A DNA stretch of 33,095 nucleotides, taken from positions 3,042 through 36,136 of the forward strand of contig JAUNBR010000040.1 in NCBI GenBank assembly GCA_030527015.1. Direction: 5' to 3'. This document shows, piece by piece, positions 25,318 through 32,882 of the stretch; the stretch's first letter is position 1, and each line of letters begins with the position of its first letter. The stretch is from Planctomycetia bacterium (GTDB lineage: Bacteria > Planctomycetota > Planctomycetia > Pirellulales > Thermoguttaceae). Below the pieces are notes generated by a model. That model was not told where the DNA came from. It worked only from the letters and a program-made list of their open reading frames with translations, and made no database searches. The position numbers and the translations under genes are program-made.

Positions 25318-26610
25318 ATGTCGACAGTAACCATGGATGTTATCGCAGAACTCAGATGGAGAAATCAGATTCACCAGACCACGGACGATGAAAATATCGC
25401 GGCCTGGCTTTTAGAAAAACCACGAACGATATATGCGGGTTTTGATCCCACGGCGGACAGTCTTCATGTGGGGCATCTCATGGCTTTAATGATGCTGCGG
25501 CGTTTCCAGAAAGCTGGCCATAAAGTAATCGCGCTCGTCGGCGGTGCGACCGGTATGATCGGAGACCCCAGTGGAAAAAGTGAAGAGAGAAAACAGCTTT
25601 CGGAAGACGTTTTACGGCATAATGTGGCGTCCCTAAAAGTACAGCTGGAAAAATTTCTTGACTTTTCAGATACGCCACACGGTGCGATCATGGTTAATAA
25701 TTATGACTGGTTTCGCAATTTAACCTTTTTGGATTTTTTAAGAGATGTGGGTAAATTTTTCCCTGTAAACATGATGCTGGCCAAAGATTCTGTAAAAGCA
25801 CGTCTGGAACGTGAAAACGGCCTCTCATACACAGAATTCAGTTACATGTTACTCCAGGCATATGATTTTGTAACACTTTATCGTAAATACGGCTGTCAGC
25901 TTCAGGTCGGCGGGAGCGATCAGTGGGGGAATATCACAGCGGGAATAGATCTCACACGCCGGATGGAGGGTGGAGTCCAGATGTATGGAGTAACGGCTCC
26001 GTTATTAACGAAAAGTGATGGACAAAAAATGGGGAAAAGTGAATCGGGCGCTCTTTGGCTGGATCCAAAACGTGTGTCACCGTATCTTTTTTATCAGTAC
26101 TGGATGAATCTGGAAGATTCAGATGTGCATAAATTGCTCTGTTTTGCCACGGATCTGCCGAAAGATGAAGTGGATTCCATTATGAAAAAACAGGATGCGG
26201 AACCTGCAAAACGTGAGGGGCAGAGACGGGTGGCAGAAGAAATCACACGATTAGTTCATGGAACAGAAGGACTGTTGGCCGCACAGCAGGCGACGGAAAT
26301 CTTTTTTGGCGCAGAAATCCGGGATCTGGATGATGCACAATTAAGTTCCATTTTTTCTGACGTTCCCTCCGCGGAATTTACACGTCAGCAGCTGGCGGAA
26401 GGCATTCCTCTGGCGCAGGCATTCTGTGCAGCAGGTCTGGCCTCATCAAAAAGTGAAGTTCGCCGCGGTATTCAGCAGGGAGGTATTTATGTAAATAATT
26501 GCCGAATTTCTGAGCTGGAAATGAATTTAACGGAAAAACAGCTGGCTTCAGAAACTTCCATCGTGATCCGAATGGGGCGGAAAAAGTATGCCGTAATTAA
26601 AATAATATAA
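25318..26610 (+). CDS. tyrS: Tyrosyl-tRNA synthetase
   Basis: 430 aa, the usual bacterial length. It attaches tyrosine to tRNA-Tyr. The class I signatures are HVGH at residues 50-53 (HIGH variant) in FDPTADSLHVGH, and KMGKS around residue 237. YAGFDPT, VGGATGMIGDPSGKS and QVGGSDQWGNI are typical of TyrRS and line the tyrosine/ATP pocket. The C-terminal ~65 residues form an S4 RNA-binding domain (SSKSEVRRGIQQGGIYVNN). The ATG follows AAGGA with 8-nt spacing. Its leader may be long and contain two IR105 copies; no T-box-like element was recognised. Confidence 0.97.
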   Translation: MSTVTMDVIAELRWRNQIHQTTDDENIAAWLLEKPRTIYAGFDPTADSLHVGHLMALMMLRRFQKAGHKVIALVGGATGMIGDPSGKSEERKQLSEDVLRHNVASLKVQLEKFLDFSDTPHGAIMVNNYDWFRNLTFLDFLRDVGKFFPVNMMLAKDSVKARLERENGLSYTEFSYMLLQAYDFVTLYRKYGCQLQVGGSDQWGNITAGIDLTRRMEGGVQMYGVTAPLLTKSDGQKMGKSESGALWLDPKRVSPYLFYQYWMNLEDSDVHKLLCFATDLPKDEVDSIMKKQDAEPAKREGQRRVAEEITRLVHGTEGLLAAQQATEIFFGAEIRDLDDAQLSSIFSDVPSAEFTRQQLAEGIPLAQAFCAAGLASSKSEVRRGIQQGGIYVNNCRISELEMNLTEKQLASETSIVIRMGRKKYAVIKII

Positions 26611-26632
26611 TTATTTTGTCAGGCTTTTATTT

Positions 26633-26768
26633 TATTCCCGACGCACTATAAAACGCATCATATATACTGACTCTCCTTTAAATTTCCGTTCTGTGCGGCT
26701 CTGAAGCAGACATTTTTAGCGAGCAAAAATGTCGTGAAAGTAAAAATTTATTGTGCATCGGGTATAAA
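26633..26768 (-). repeat. IR105 element, reverse, preceded by a short end fragment
   Basis: A 20-bp left-end scrap (TATTCCCGACGCACTATAAA) lies at about 26633-26652, then a reverse copy from TATATACTGACTCTCCTTTA to TTATTGTGCATCGGGTATA. The inner stem GACATTTT / AAAATGTC carries a paired change relative to GGCATTTT / AAAATGCC. Confidence 0.85.
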
Positions 26769-26834
26769 ATATAAAAAATGAATTTCGTCGTATGTCGAGT
26801 ACAAAAGTTTTGGTGTCTTTCCAGGGAGGTTTTC

Positions 26835-27527
26835 ATGCGCACATTTCGCTGGTGTTTTATCGGAATGGTGATTTTTGCAGTTTTCACCCTCCTGGCAGGT
26901 CTTCTTATCTGGTATGCCTTAAAGTGTGAACCCACTTTTTACAAAAATCAGAAAGTAAATAATCGTGAACATGCAGAAATAAATAGTAAATCCATGAACC
27001 AGAAGGTTTATGCATTACGAAATGATTTAAGAAATCCGGAAGCACACGAATGGACGCTGGAATTCACCGAGATGGAGTTAAATCACTGGCTGGAAATCGA
27101 CATTAAAAAAAAGCATCCCGGCGCGATTCCCCGGCGTATTTCTGAACCACGTGGCATTATTCGCGAAAATATGATTTCTTGTGGCGCAAAAGTGGACCTC
27201 AAAAAAGATCAGTACGCATTTCAGGGAGTCGCATCTGTCGATTTTTTACCAGAACTGGTGGCGCCAAATGTTTTTGAGTTTAAAATTTTTGACATACGCG
27301 CAGGAATCATCTCCCTGCCTCGTGGCATTATGCTAAAAAAATTGGCAGAAATCGCAGAAGAACTCGCATTTCCGGTGGAATGGGAAAAAAAAGACGGTTA
27401 TCATATCATGCGTATAACCTTTATCCCGGGAGAACTTCAGTCGGAGGGACGTGACTTAACCATTCATGAAATAAAACTGGGACACGGAAAAATTTTAATT
27501 CGTGGAAGTATCGCTGCGAAAAAATAG
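26835..27527 (+). CDS. Hypothetical protein with one N-terminal membrane helix
   Basis: 230 aa from the chosen start. Residues ~5-27 are strongly hydrophobic (membrane anchor or signal); the rest is a soluble domain. LEFTEMELNHWLEIDI followed by long alternating strands recalls small anchored lipid-binding-like proteins such as the YpmS/DUF2140 type, but this resemblance is weak and function is unknown. An upstream in-frame ATG (26778) would add 19 residues encoded next to an IR105 end. The strong AGGGAGG at 26823-26829, 5 nt before the ATG at 26835, and the hydrophobic start MRTFRWCFIG favour the shorter form. Lies between tyrS and pyrG on the same strand, each separated by IR105-containing gaps. 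Confidence 0.78.
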   Translation: MRTFRWCFIGMVIFAVFTLLAGLLIWYALKCEPTFYKNQKVNNREHAEINSKSMNQKVYALRNDLRNPEAHEWTLEFTEMELNHWLEIDIKKKHPGAIPRRISEPRGIIRENMISCGAKVDLKKDQYAFQGVASVDFLPELVAPNVFEFKIFDIRAGIISLPRGIMLKKLAEIAEELAFPVEWEKKDGYHIMRITFIPGELQSEGRDLTIHEIKLGHGKILIRGSIAAKK

Positions 27528-27545
27528 TAAAAATATCTTTAAATC

Positions 27546-27607
27546 TTATGTACTATAAAATTTCGCTTTTCACGGCATTTTATTTCACTGAAATGCCTGT
27601 TTTTACA
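27546..27607 (+). repeat. IR105 fragment, forward, right half lost
   Basis: TTATGTACTATAAAATTTCG left part and GGCATTTTATTTCACTGAAA with ATGCC hairpin arms, then unrelated sequence. Confidence 0.65.
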
Positions 27608-27643
27608 GAATATCCTCGGAGTTTAATATGGAAAATGAACGAA

Positions 27644-27750
27644 TATAATGATTCCACTTTAAATTTCGGTTTTTTGCTTCTCTGAAAACAGGCATTTTCA
27701 GAGAAGCAAAATGCCGGTGAAGCGGAAATTTATAGTGTATCGGGTATAAA
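27644..27750 (-). repeat. IR105 element, reverse, full length
   Basis: TATAATGATTCCACTTTAAA, CAGGCATTTTCAGAGAAGC, AAAATGCCGGTGAAGCGG and TTTATAGTGTATCGGGTATA. Confidence 0.9.
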
Positions 27751-28085
27751 ATAATACGGTAACATAAAATATTAAAAACTCACGCAGACTGAACTGGTAA
27801 ATTATTTTTTGGAAATTCGAGCATAAATTTATCGTATATTCTGCACAAAATACGCAAAAGAAAGAAAACTTACAGAATAAATTTTTATTTTGGACTGCGT
27901 TAATTCTGATTTTTCATTATGGAAAAGGGATATACTCCTTTACAGACCTCTGACAGGAGGTAAAATAAAAGAGTATATAGAATACGGACGCAGGTTTTTT
28001 ATTTATATCCTGTAATAAATTATTGTGGAACGGAGTTCCATAATGCGTCAGACACAGATAACCATTTTTTATTGAATATCTCAAA
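27751..28085 (+). other. pyrG upstream region with hairpin, short ORF and palindrome
   Basis: No annotated gene. A 14-codon ORF (MEKGYTPLQTSDRR) at 27920-27964 overlaps an extended hairpin: ATACTC / GAGTAT outside and ACCTC / GAGGT inside, about 27932-27976. Downstream, TGGAAC-GGA-GTTCCA is a perfect 6-bp inverted repeat at 28026-28040, 45 nt before the pyrG ATG. These could form a regulatory leader, but no known pyrG control element is recognised. Confidence 0.3.
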
Positions 28086-29705
28086 ATGAGTAAATTTATT
28101 TTTATTACCGGGGGAGTCGTTTCTTCTCTGGGAAAAGGGCTTACCTCTGCGAGTATCGGACTGCTGCTGAAAAGTCGCGGTCTGCGTGTGGAAATGCTGA
28201 AAATGGATCCCTATTTAAATGTGGATCCAGGCACGATGAATCCGTTCCAGCACGGAGAGGTTTTTGTGACGGATGACGGTGCGGAAACAGATCTGGATCT
28301 GGGGCATTACGAACGTTTTGTCGGAAACTCGATGCATAAATGGAATAACATTACATCCGGCGCGGTATACATGAACGTCATCCAGAAAGAACGTCATGGA
28401 GATTTTGACGGAGCGACAGTTCAGGTGGTTCCTCATATCACGAACGCTATTAAAGAAAGCTGGCTTCGGCTGGAAAAACCGGATGTGGATGTGGTAATGA
28501 TAGAGCTCGGCGGTACGGTGGGGGATATAGAGGGTGCACCATTTTTGGAAGCCATGCGCCAGTTTCAGCTGGAAAGGTCTCGGGAAGATGTGGCTTTCGT
28601 TCATATGACGCTTATTCCTTTTCTGAAGGCCAGTGGAGAAGTTAAGACGAAACCGACTCAGCATTCTGTCCAAAAATTAAGAGAAATCGGAATTCAGCCG
28701 GATATGCTGATATGCCGGACCACACAGGAGATCAGTTCGGAAAACCGGAAAAAAATCGCCATGTTCTGTAATGTCCGTCCTGAAAATGTAATTGAAGAGC
28801 AGGATGTGGAATTTTCCATTTACCAGGTACCTGTTATGCTCATGGAAGAAAAAGCGGATCAGATTTTACTGGATCGGCTGGGCATGAATTACGCAGATGT
28901 GGATTTATCTTCCTGGAATCAGATGCTTCAGAGAATTCTGGAACCACAGGGAAGTGTTAAAATCGCAGTCGTGGGAAAATATATTACGCTGACGGATTCT
29001 TATAAATCCATTTATGAAGCACTGACTCATGCGGGTATCGCGAATCATGTAAAAATTGAGCTTTTAAGAGTGGAAGCCGAGGAAATCGAAACGCATTCGG
29101 CGGAAGAAATCTTACACGGTGTACAAGGAATTTTGGTTCCCGGGGGATTCGGAACACGAGGAATTCGTGGGAAAATTGAGGCCATCCGCTGGGCACGTGA
29201 AAATAAAGTACCTTTTTTGGGAATCTGTCTGGGCCTTCAGTGTGCCGTAACGGAATTCGCCAGGAATGTCTGTGGAATTCAAAATGCGGAAAGTATGGAA
29301 TGGATGGAGCCAGGGAAAGGCGATCTTTCTCGTGCAGTGATCGCTTTAATGGATTCACAGCAAAAAGTCGTTCAGCGTGGTGGCACCATGCGCCTGGGAG
29401 CGTATGCATGCTGGCTGAAAGAGGGAACGAAAGCACGAGAAGCATATGGAAATGAAATGGTGCGGGAACGGCACAGGCACCGTTATGAAGTTAATCCTGC
29501 TTTTTTGAAAATCCTCCAAAAAAATGGCTTAATCATTTCCGGAAAAAATCCTGATAGTGAATTGGTGGAAATTATCGAACTGCCAGATCATCCATGGTTC
29601 GTAGCCACACAGGCTCATCCAGAATTTAAGAGTCGGCCCGTGGAGGCGCATCCACTTTTTAAAGGATTTATAGACGCTGCGATAAAACAGGAAACACGTT
29701 CCTAA
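28086..29705 (+). CDS. pyrG: CTP synthase
   Basis: 539 aa, standard length. It makes CTP from UTP, ATP and glutamine in the cytoplasm. The N-terminal amidoligase domain begins KFIFITGGVVSSLGKGLTSA (P-loop type ATP site) with MDPYLNVDPGTMNPFQHGEV and ELGGTVGDIEG. The C-terminal glutamine amidotransferase domain has GILVPGGFGTRG, the nucleophile C381 in FLGICLGLQ, and the His-Glu pair in AQAHPEFKSRP (~residue 510). No Shine-Dalgarno sequence is visible before the ATG. Possible leader structures precede it, and an IR105 element starts six bases after the stop. Confidence 0.98.
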   Translation: MSKFIFITGGVVSSLGKGLTSASIGLLLKSRGLRVEMLKMDPYLNVDPGTMNPFQHGEVFVTDDGAETDLDLGHYERFVGNSMHKWNNITSGAVYMNVIQKERHGDFDGATVQVVPHITNAIKESWLRLEKPDVDVVMIELGGTVGDIEGAPFLEAMRQFQLERSREDVAFVHMTLIPFLKASGEVKTKPTQHSVQKLREIGIQPDMLICRTTQEISSENRKKIAMFCNVRPENVIEEQDVEFSIYQVPVMLMEEKADQILLDRLGMNYADVDLSSWNQMLQRILEPQGSVKIAVVGKYITLTDSYKSIYEALTHAGIANHVKIELLRVEAEEIETHSAEEILHGVQGILVPGGFGTRGIRGKIEAIRWARENKVPFLGICLGLQCAVTEFARNVCGIQNAESMEWMEPGKGDLSRAVIALMDSQQKVVQRGGTMRLGAYACWLKEGTKAREAYGNEMVRERHRHRYEVNPAFLKILQKNGLIISGKNPDSELVEIIELPDHPWFVATQAHPEFKSRPVEAHPLFKGFIDAAIKQETRS

Positions 29706-29711
29706 AATCTT

Positions 29712-29815
29712 TTTATACTGCGTTTCCTTTAAATTTCTGTTTTGTGCGGATCTGAAAGCAGACGTTTTCGGCGAGCTAAAAATGTCCGGGAAGTTGGATT
29801 TCGGGTGCCTCGGAT
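29712..29815 (-). repeat. IR105 element, reverse, near-complete
   Basis: TATACTGCGTTTCCTTTAAA, GTGCGGATCTGAAAGCAGAC, GCTAAAAATGTCCGG and a diverged end TTTCGGGTGCCTCGGATAA. Directly follows pyrG. Confidence 0.8.
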
Positions 29816-29903
29816 AATACAGGTAAATTTTTTGGCCGCCTGTCACGGGCAGAAAAAACATAAATGCCAGAAAATGGAAATTTATAGTGCATCCGAACAT
29901 AAA
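29816..29903 (-). repeat. IR105 fragment, reverse
   Basis: The left portion is replaced (CCGCCTGTCACGGGCAG); the other half is preserved: CATAAATGCCAGAAAATGG and AAATTTATAGTGCATCCGAA. Confidence 0.6.
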
Positions 29904-30010
29904 ATGGTTTTTTATTCCATTAAAAATACGGATGGTGCAGAATTATGACTTTTAAGTTTAAAAGGAAATTTTTGTTTTAGGTATAAAAATTTTACTTTTT
30001 CTTGCGGTCT

Positions 30011-30051
30011 GCTGTGCAGCTCTTGATTCTTTATGTAAAATGTGTTATAAT
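30011..30051 (+). promoter_or_regulatory. Consensus sigma-70 promoter with an adjacent palindrome
   Basis: TTGATT at 30023-30028, a 17-bp spacer and a perfect TATAAT at 30046-30051. GCTGTGCAGC (30011-30020), a small palindrome, lies just upstream of the -35. This is the best-matching promoter in the window and is followed only ~30 bp later by a strong terminator. Confidence 0.65.
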
Positions 30052-30057
30052 TAAGAA

Positions 30058-30128
30058 GTTAACAAAAAAAGTTATTTATATTAAAAAATCGGGATTCTTT
30101 CCGGAGAGTCTCGATTTTATCGTTTTTT
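30058..30128 (+). ncRNA. Candidate ~70-nt small RNA (promoter-terminator unit)
   Basis: Inferred transcript from ~7 nt after the TATAAT to the T-tract of the terminator at 30085-30118. It has no ORF. The 5' part is A/U-rich (AAGTTAACAAAAAAAGTT) and the 3' part is the terminator hairpin. It matches no small RNA family I know. The alternative is a prematurely terminated leader for greA, 537 nt further on. Confidence 0.4.
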
Positions 30129-30130
30129 AT
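30085..30130 (+). terminator. Strong intrinsic terminator
   Basis: AAAATCGGGATTCT pairs with AGAGTCTCGATTTT over 14 bp (two G-U pairs) around the loop TTCCGG, followed by ATCGTTTTTTATTT. It is not an IR105 element. Confidence 0.75.
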
Positions 30131-30165
30131 TTCATAAAACTTTAAATCTGTACCTGTTTAATATT

Positions 30166-30209
30166 TATACTGGTACCATTAAAATTAAAGTTTTGTGTGG
30201 TGCTGCCAG
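30166..30209 (-). repeat. IR105 end fragment, reverse
   Basis: TATACTGGTACCATTAAAAT and GTGTGGTGCTGCCAGC resemble the right end of the element read in reverse; the rest is missing. Confidence 0.5.
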
Positions 30210-30241
30210 CATTTCACGCATCTCGGAACACCGGTACGGTT

Positions 30242-30348
30242 TTATATCCGATGCATTATAAATTTCCGCTTCACAGGCATTTTTGCTTCGCTGAAAATGC
30301 CTGCTTTAAGAACCGCACTAAAAGGAAATTTAAAGTGGAAACAGTATA
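30242..30348 (+). repeat. IR105 element, forward, full length
   Basis: TTATATCCGATGCATTATAA left end, GGCATTTTTGCTTCGCTG and AAAATGCC hairpin arms, GAACCGCAC, and AAGGAAATTTAAAGTGG with ACAGTATA right end. Confidence 0.92.
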
Positions 30349-30442
30349 TTTTATAACGTGTGAAACATATCCTCCTTCCGGGCATAAAAAACATATCTCT
30401 TTTTTATTTTTGTGACATACAGTTTTCGGTACAAGACATTTT

Positions 30443-30570
30443 TATGACTGGTACACTAAAATTTTCGTTTTTCTGGTTTACCGGCAGAGCGGCAAATATT
30501 TTTGTTTCGGCAGAAAAATGCCTGATTTCGTAACGGTAAAAAACGAAAATTGGAAGTGAAATCAGATATA
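30443..30570 (+). repeat. IR105 element, forward, divergent and enlarged
   Basis: ACTGGTACACTAAAATTTTC left end; an extra CTGGTTTACCGGCAGAGCGG stretch; AAATATTTTTGTTTCGGCAG and AAAAATGCC centre; ACGAAAATTGGAAGTG right end. The outer arms TTTTCG / CGAAAA are changed on both sides. A further end fragment (TTTTATAGTGCCTCGGGCAT) lies at 30599-30618 just before greA. Confidence 0.6.
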
Positions 30571-30664
30571 CCGATTCAAAAAATCCTGCGATTTTATATT
30601 TTATAGTGCCTCGGGCATAAAATCAGAAACGTAATATTTCATTTATAATTTATGGAGAGTCATT

Positions 30665-31138
30665 ATGACACGAACATTCATGACACAGACGGGGTACGAC
30701 AAACTGCGTGCAGAATTAGAGCACATGGAGCATGTGGAAATGCCCGCCATTCTAGAACGACTGGCCACGGCGCGTTCTGAAGGTGATTTAAGTGAAAATG
30801 CCGAATATCATGGTGCTCGCGAATCACAGGGTATGCTGGAAGCAAAAATGAATGAGCTTCGGTATAAACTCAGCCAGGCAGAAATCGTGGATGAAAATAC
30901 GTTTCCCACAGATGAAGTTTCCTTTGGGTGTAAAGTTCGGGTCTTAAATGAAAATTTTGGCCGTGAAGAAACTTTCATGATCGTGGGTGAAGGCGAAGAA
31001 GATGCCTTATCCGGAAAAATTCTGGTCACCAGTCCACTGGCGATCGGATTAAGTGGAAAAAAAGTCGGAGAAACTGCTGAAATTCAGGTTCCGATCGGCA
31101 TTTTAAAACTGAAAATTTTGGAAATTTCTCGTGGTTAA
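30665..31138 (+). CDS. greA: Transcription elongation factor GreA
   Basis: 157 aa, the normal size. It rescues backtracked RNA polymerase by stimulating transcript cleavage through the secondary channel. The N-terminal coiled coil contains the tip acidic pair in ARSEGDLSENAEYHGARE, diagnostic for GreA/GreB; the C-terminal FKBP-like domain includes GCKVRVLNENFG and SPLAIGLSGKKVGE. Length and sequence favour GreA over GreB. The ATG is preceded by GGAGAG with 5-nt spacing. A TATAAT at 30644-30649 is too close to be an obvious promoter. Confidence 0.96.
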   Translation: MTRTFMTQTGYDKLRAELEHMEHVEMPAILERLATARSEGDLSENAEYHGARESQGMLEAKMNELRYKLSQAEIVDENTFPTDEVSFGCKVRVLNENFGREETFMIVGEGEEDALSGKILVTSPLAIGLSGKKVGETAEIQVPIGILKLKILEISRG

Positions 31139-31164
31139 GTTTCAAGAATATATCTGCTTCCAAT

Positions 31165-31267
31165 TTATACCCGATACACTATAAATTTTCGCTTCCCCGG
31201 CATTTTGCTTCGATGAAAATGCCTGTTTTCAGAGCCGCATAAAACGGAGATTTAAAATGGAACCAGA
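31165..31267 (+). repeat. IR105 element, forward, full length
   Basis: TTATACCCGATACACTATAA left end, GGCATTTTGCTTCGATG and AAAATGCC hairpin arms, GAGCCGCATAAAACGGAG and TTTAAAATGGAACCAGATA right end. Starts 26 bp after the greA stop. Confidence 0.92.
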
Positions 31268-31353
31268 TAAAATTCCGCTGCTCCGGCATTTTTTCACAGA
31301 AAATGTCGGCTTTCTGAACTGTACAAAATGGAAATTTAAAATAGAATCAGTAT
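31268..31353 (+). repeat. IR105 element, forward, left end shared with the previous copy
   Basis: AAATTCCGCTGCTCCGGCAT, CACAGAAAATGTCGGC, CTGTACAAAATGG and AAATTTAAAATAGAATCAGT. The two copies are head-to-tail and the second lacks its own ~20-bp left terminus. It ends 40 bp before the 83-aa gene. Confidence 0.82.
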
Positions 31354-31392
31354 TCGAAACAGGCAGAAAACATAAAAAGGAAAGGTAAAAAC

Positions 31393-31644
31393 ATGAAGAA
31401 ATGGAAACGCTTTTGGCAAAATCTGTGGACAAAAATGTTCATTTTCTCCGGTCTTATTTTGTGTTCTCCTTTTTTAGAAGCTGCACGACCAGCGAAAGTT
31501 GATAATGCAGAAGGAATTAAGGCCGCCAGCACATCCATCTGGGTGGTGCCTTACATCCTGGTCATTATGGCCATTATTCTTGGTGCTCTCGTTTTATGTA
31601 GCCCTGTAAAACGGCGCGATAAAAAATTGACAGATGATTTTTAA
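31393..31644 (+). CDS. Small membrane protein, unknown function
   Basis: 83 aa, not recognised. The N-terminus looks like a signal peptide (MFIFSGLILCSPFLEAA, probable cleavage after the small residues), followed by a short polar segment and one strong membrane helix (WVVPYILVIMAIILGALVLC, ~residues 49-68), then a basic cytoplasmic end (KRRDKK). This gives a single-span protein with a short external part. Well-placed AAAGG at 31381-31385 lies 7 nt before the ATG. The next gene begins 14 nt after its stop, so the two are probably co-transcribed, although a functional link with the dehydrogenase is not evident. Confidence 0.75.
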   Translation: MKKWKRFWQNLWTKMFIFSGLILCSPFLEAARPAKVDNAEGIKAASTSIWVVPYILVIMAIILGALVLCSPVKRRDKKLTDDF

Positions 31645-31658
31645 AGTTTACTTTTTTT

Positions 31659-32666
31659 ATGAATCCACATAAAATCATTTTGCCAGACGGTTACAGTTTA
31701 AACCCAGGAGACTTGGATTACTCGCCTTTAGCGGAATTCGGAGAATTAACCGTTTATCCTCGCTCCACACATCAGGAAATGCTGATCCGTGCCCAAGATG
31801 CCGACATACTTATCGGAAATAAAATTATTCTGCAGGAAGCGGACTTTACCGTACTTCCGCGATTAAAATATATTGGCTTACAGGCCACGGGCTATAATTT
31901 AATTGATGTTCATGCGGCCAGTCGTCACGGCGTGACGGTCACGAATGTACCCGCTTACAGTACGGATGCGGTGGTGCAAAACACGCTTGCGCACCTTCTT
32001 AATATTTCTTTTCATCTCAGTCAGCACTCTGCCGATATACGAAATGGCCGCTGGACGCGCAGTCCAGATTTCTCTTACTGGGATTATCCTCTGATGGAGC
32101 TGGCAGGAAAAACTCTCGGCCTGATCGGTTTCGGAAATATCGCGCAGGGTGTGGCGCGGGCAGCTCTGGCATTTCGGATGAATGTCGTCGCCTGCCGCAG
32201 TAAACCAGTGAAAAATAACTTTTTAGTCCTAAATAATTTACCCGGTGGCGGTGAAGTTCAGATTCCAGCACTCTCGGATGCAGACGAAATTTGCCGAATG
32301 AGTGATATTATCAGCCTTCACTGTCCTTTAAATTTCCAGACAAAAAAATTAATTTCGCGGCGACGAATTCAGCTCATGCGCCCTGGTGCCGTACTCATTA
32401 ATACCGCTCGTGGCGGATTAATTGACGAACAGGCTCTGGCAGACGCCCTAAATTCTGGGAAACTCGCGGGTGCTGGCCTGGACGTCCTTTCCTCAGAGCC
32501 TCCGACAGAGGATAATCCTTTACTAAAAGCGAAAAACTGCTTTATCACGCCCCATTTAGCATGGGCCACGCGCGAATCACGTAAACGCTGTCTGGAAGTG
32601 GTGGTGGAAAATGTCCGAGCATTTTTAACTGGCGCCCCTCAAAACGTGGTTTCCCCCACGCCTTAA
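31659..32666 (+). CDS. D-2-hydroxyacid dehydrogenase (glycerate dehydrogenase-like)
   Basis: 335 aa, standard for the NAD-dependent D-isomer 2-hydroxyacid dehydrogenases. The N-terminal catalytic half has LKYIGLQATGYNLIDVHAA and VTVTNVPAYSTDAVVQ. The Rossmann half has GKTLGLIGFGNIAQGVA (NAD-binding GxGxxxG). The catalytic residues are Arg in NTARGGLIDE, Glu in DVLSSEPP and His in FITPHLAWAT. The WATRESR stretch is typical of glycerate/hydroxypyruvate reductases (hprA-like), so reduction of hydroxypyruvate or related 2-oxoacids is the best guess; exact substrate cannot be read from sequence. No Shine-Dalgarno sequence is visible; translational coupling to the 83-aa gene 14 nt upstream is possible. 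Confidence 0.93.
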   Translation: MNPHKIILPDGYSLNPGDLDYSPLAEFGELTVYPRSTHQEMLIRAQDADILIGNKIILQEADFTVLPRLKYIGLQATGYNLIDVHAASRHGVTVTNVPAYSTDAVVQNTLAHLLNISFHLSQHSADIRNGRWTRSPDFSYWDYPLMELAGKTLGLIGFGNIAQGVARAALAFRMNVVACRSKPVKNNFLVLNNLPGGGEVQIPALSDADEICRMSDIISLHCPLNFQTKKLISRRRIQLMRPGAVLINTARGGLIDEQALADALNSGKLAGAGLDVLSSEPPTEDNPLLKAKNCFITPHLAWATRESRKRCLEVVVENVRAFLTGAPQNVVSPTP

Positions 32667-32682
32667 ATCCCATTCACTCTGC

Positions 32683-32745
32683 CATAAATTTCCAGCTTTT
32701 CAGAGCCGTCTTTTCTTTTTCACCCTCTCGGAGACGTTACCACTT
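32683..32745 (+). repeat. Degenerate IR105 remnant
   Basis: ATAAATTTCCAGCTTTTCAG with AGCCG recalls the element with its central hairpin deleted; the right part (GTTACCACTTTAACTT) resembles an inverted end. Confidence 0.35.
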
Positions 32746-32755
32746 TAACTTTTTT

Positions 32756-32875
32756 TCATGAGACTTCCTGCGTCTGAATGCCTGATGTCTGAAAGATTTC
32801 TCGTGCTGCACGACCTGTGGCCGCCGCGAATAATAAAACAGAAAGAATAAAAACTCCTCCCATTTTATTTTGCAT
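32756..32875 (-). CDS. Possible 39-aa membrane or secreted peptide
   Basis: A short ORF with a coherent layout: MQNKMGGVFILSVLLFAAA, a hydrophobic signal-like N-terminus, then a polar, helical tail (GRAAREIFQTSGIQTQEVS). AGGACGG lies close upstream of the ATG. It converges on the dehydrogenase gene. No known family is recognised and such short ORFs arise by chance, so it is only a candidate. Confidence 0.4.
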   Translation of the reverse strand: MQNKMGGVFILSVLLFAAATGRAAREIFQTSGIQTQEVS

Positions 32876-32882
32876 ACCGTCC

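Noticed and set aside
26778..26834. Longer N-terminus for the 230-aa membrane protein
   Set aside because: The extra 19 residues come from sequence next to an IR105 end and lack hydrophobic continuity, while a strong AGGGAGG site fits the inner ATG.
28984..29445. 153-aa minus-strand ORF inside pyrG
   Set aside because: Lies entirely opposite a well-conserved CTP synthase coding region; no independent support.
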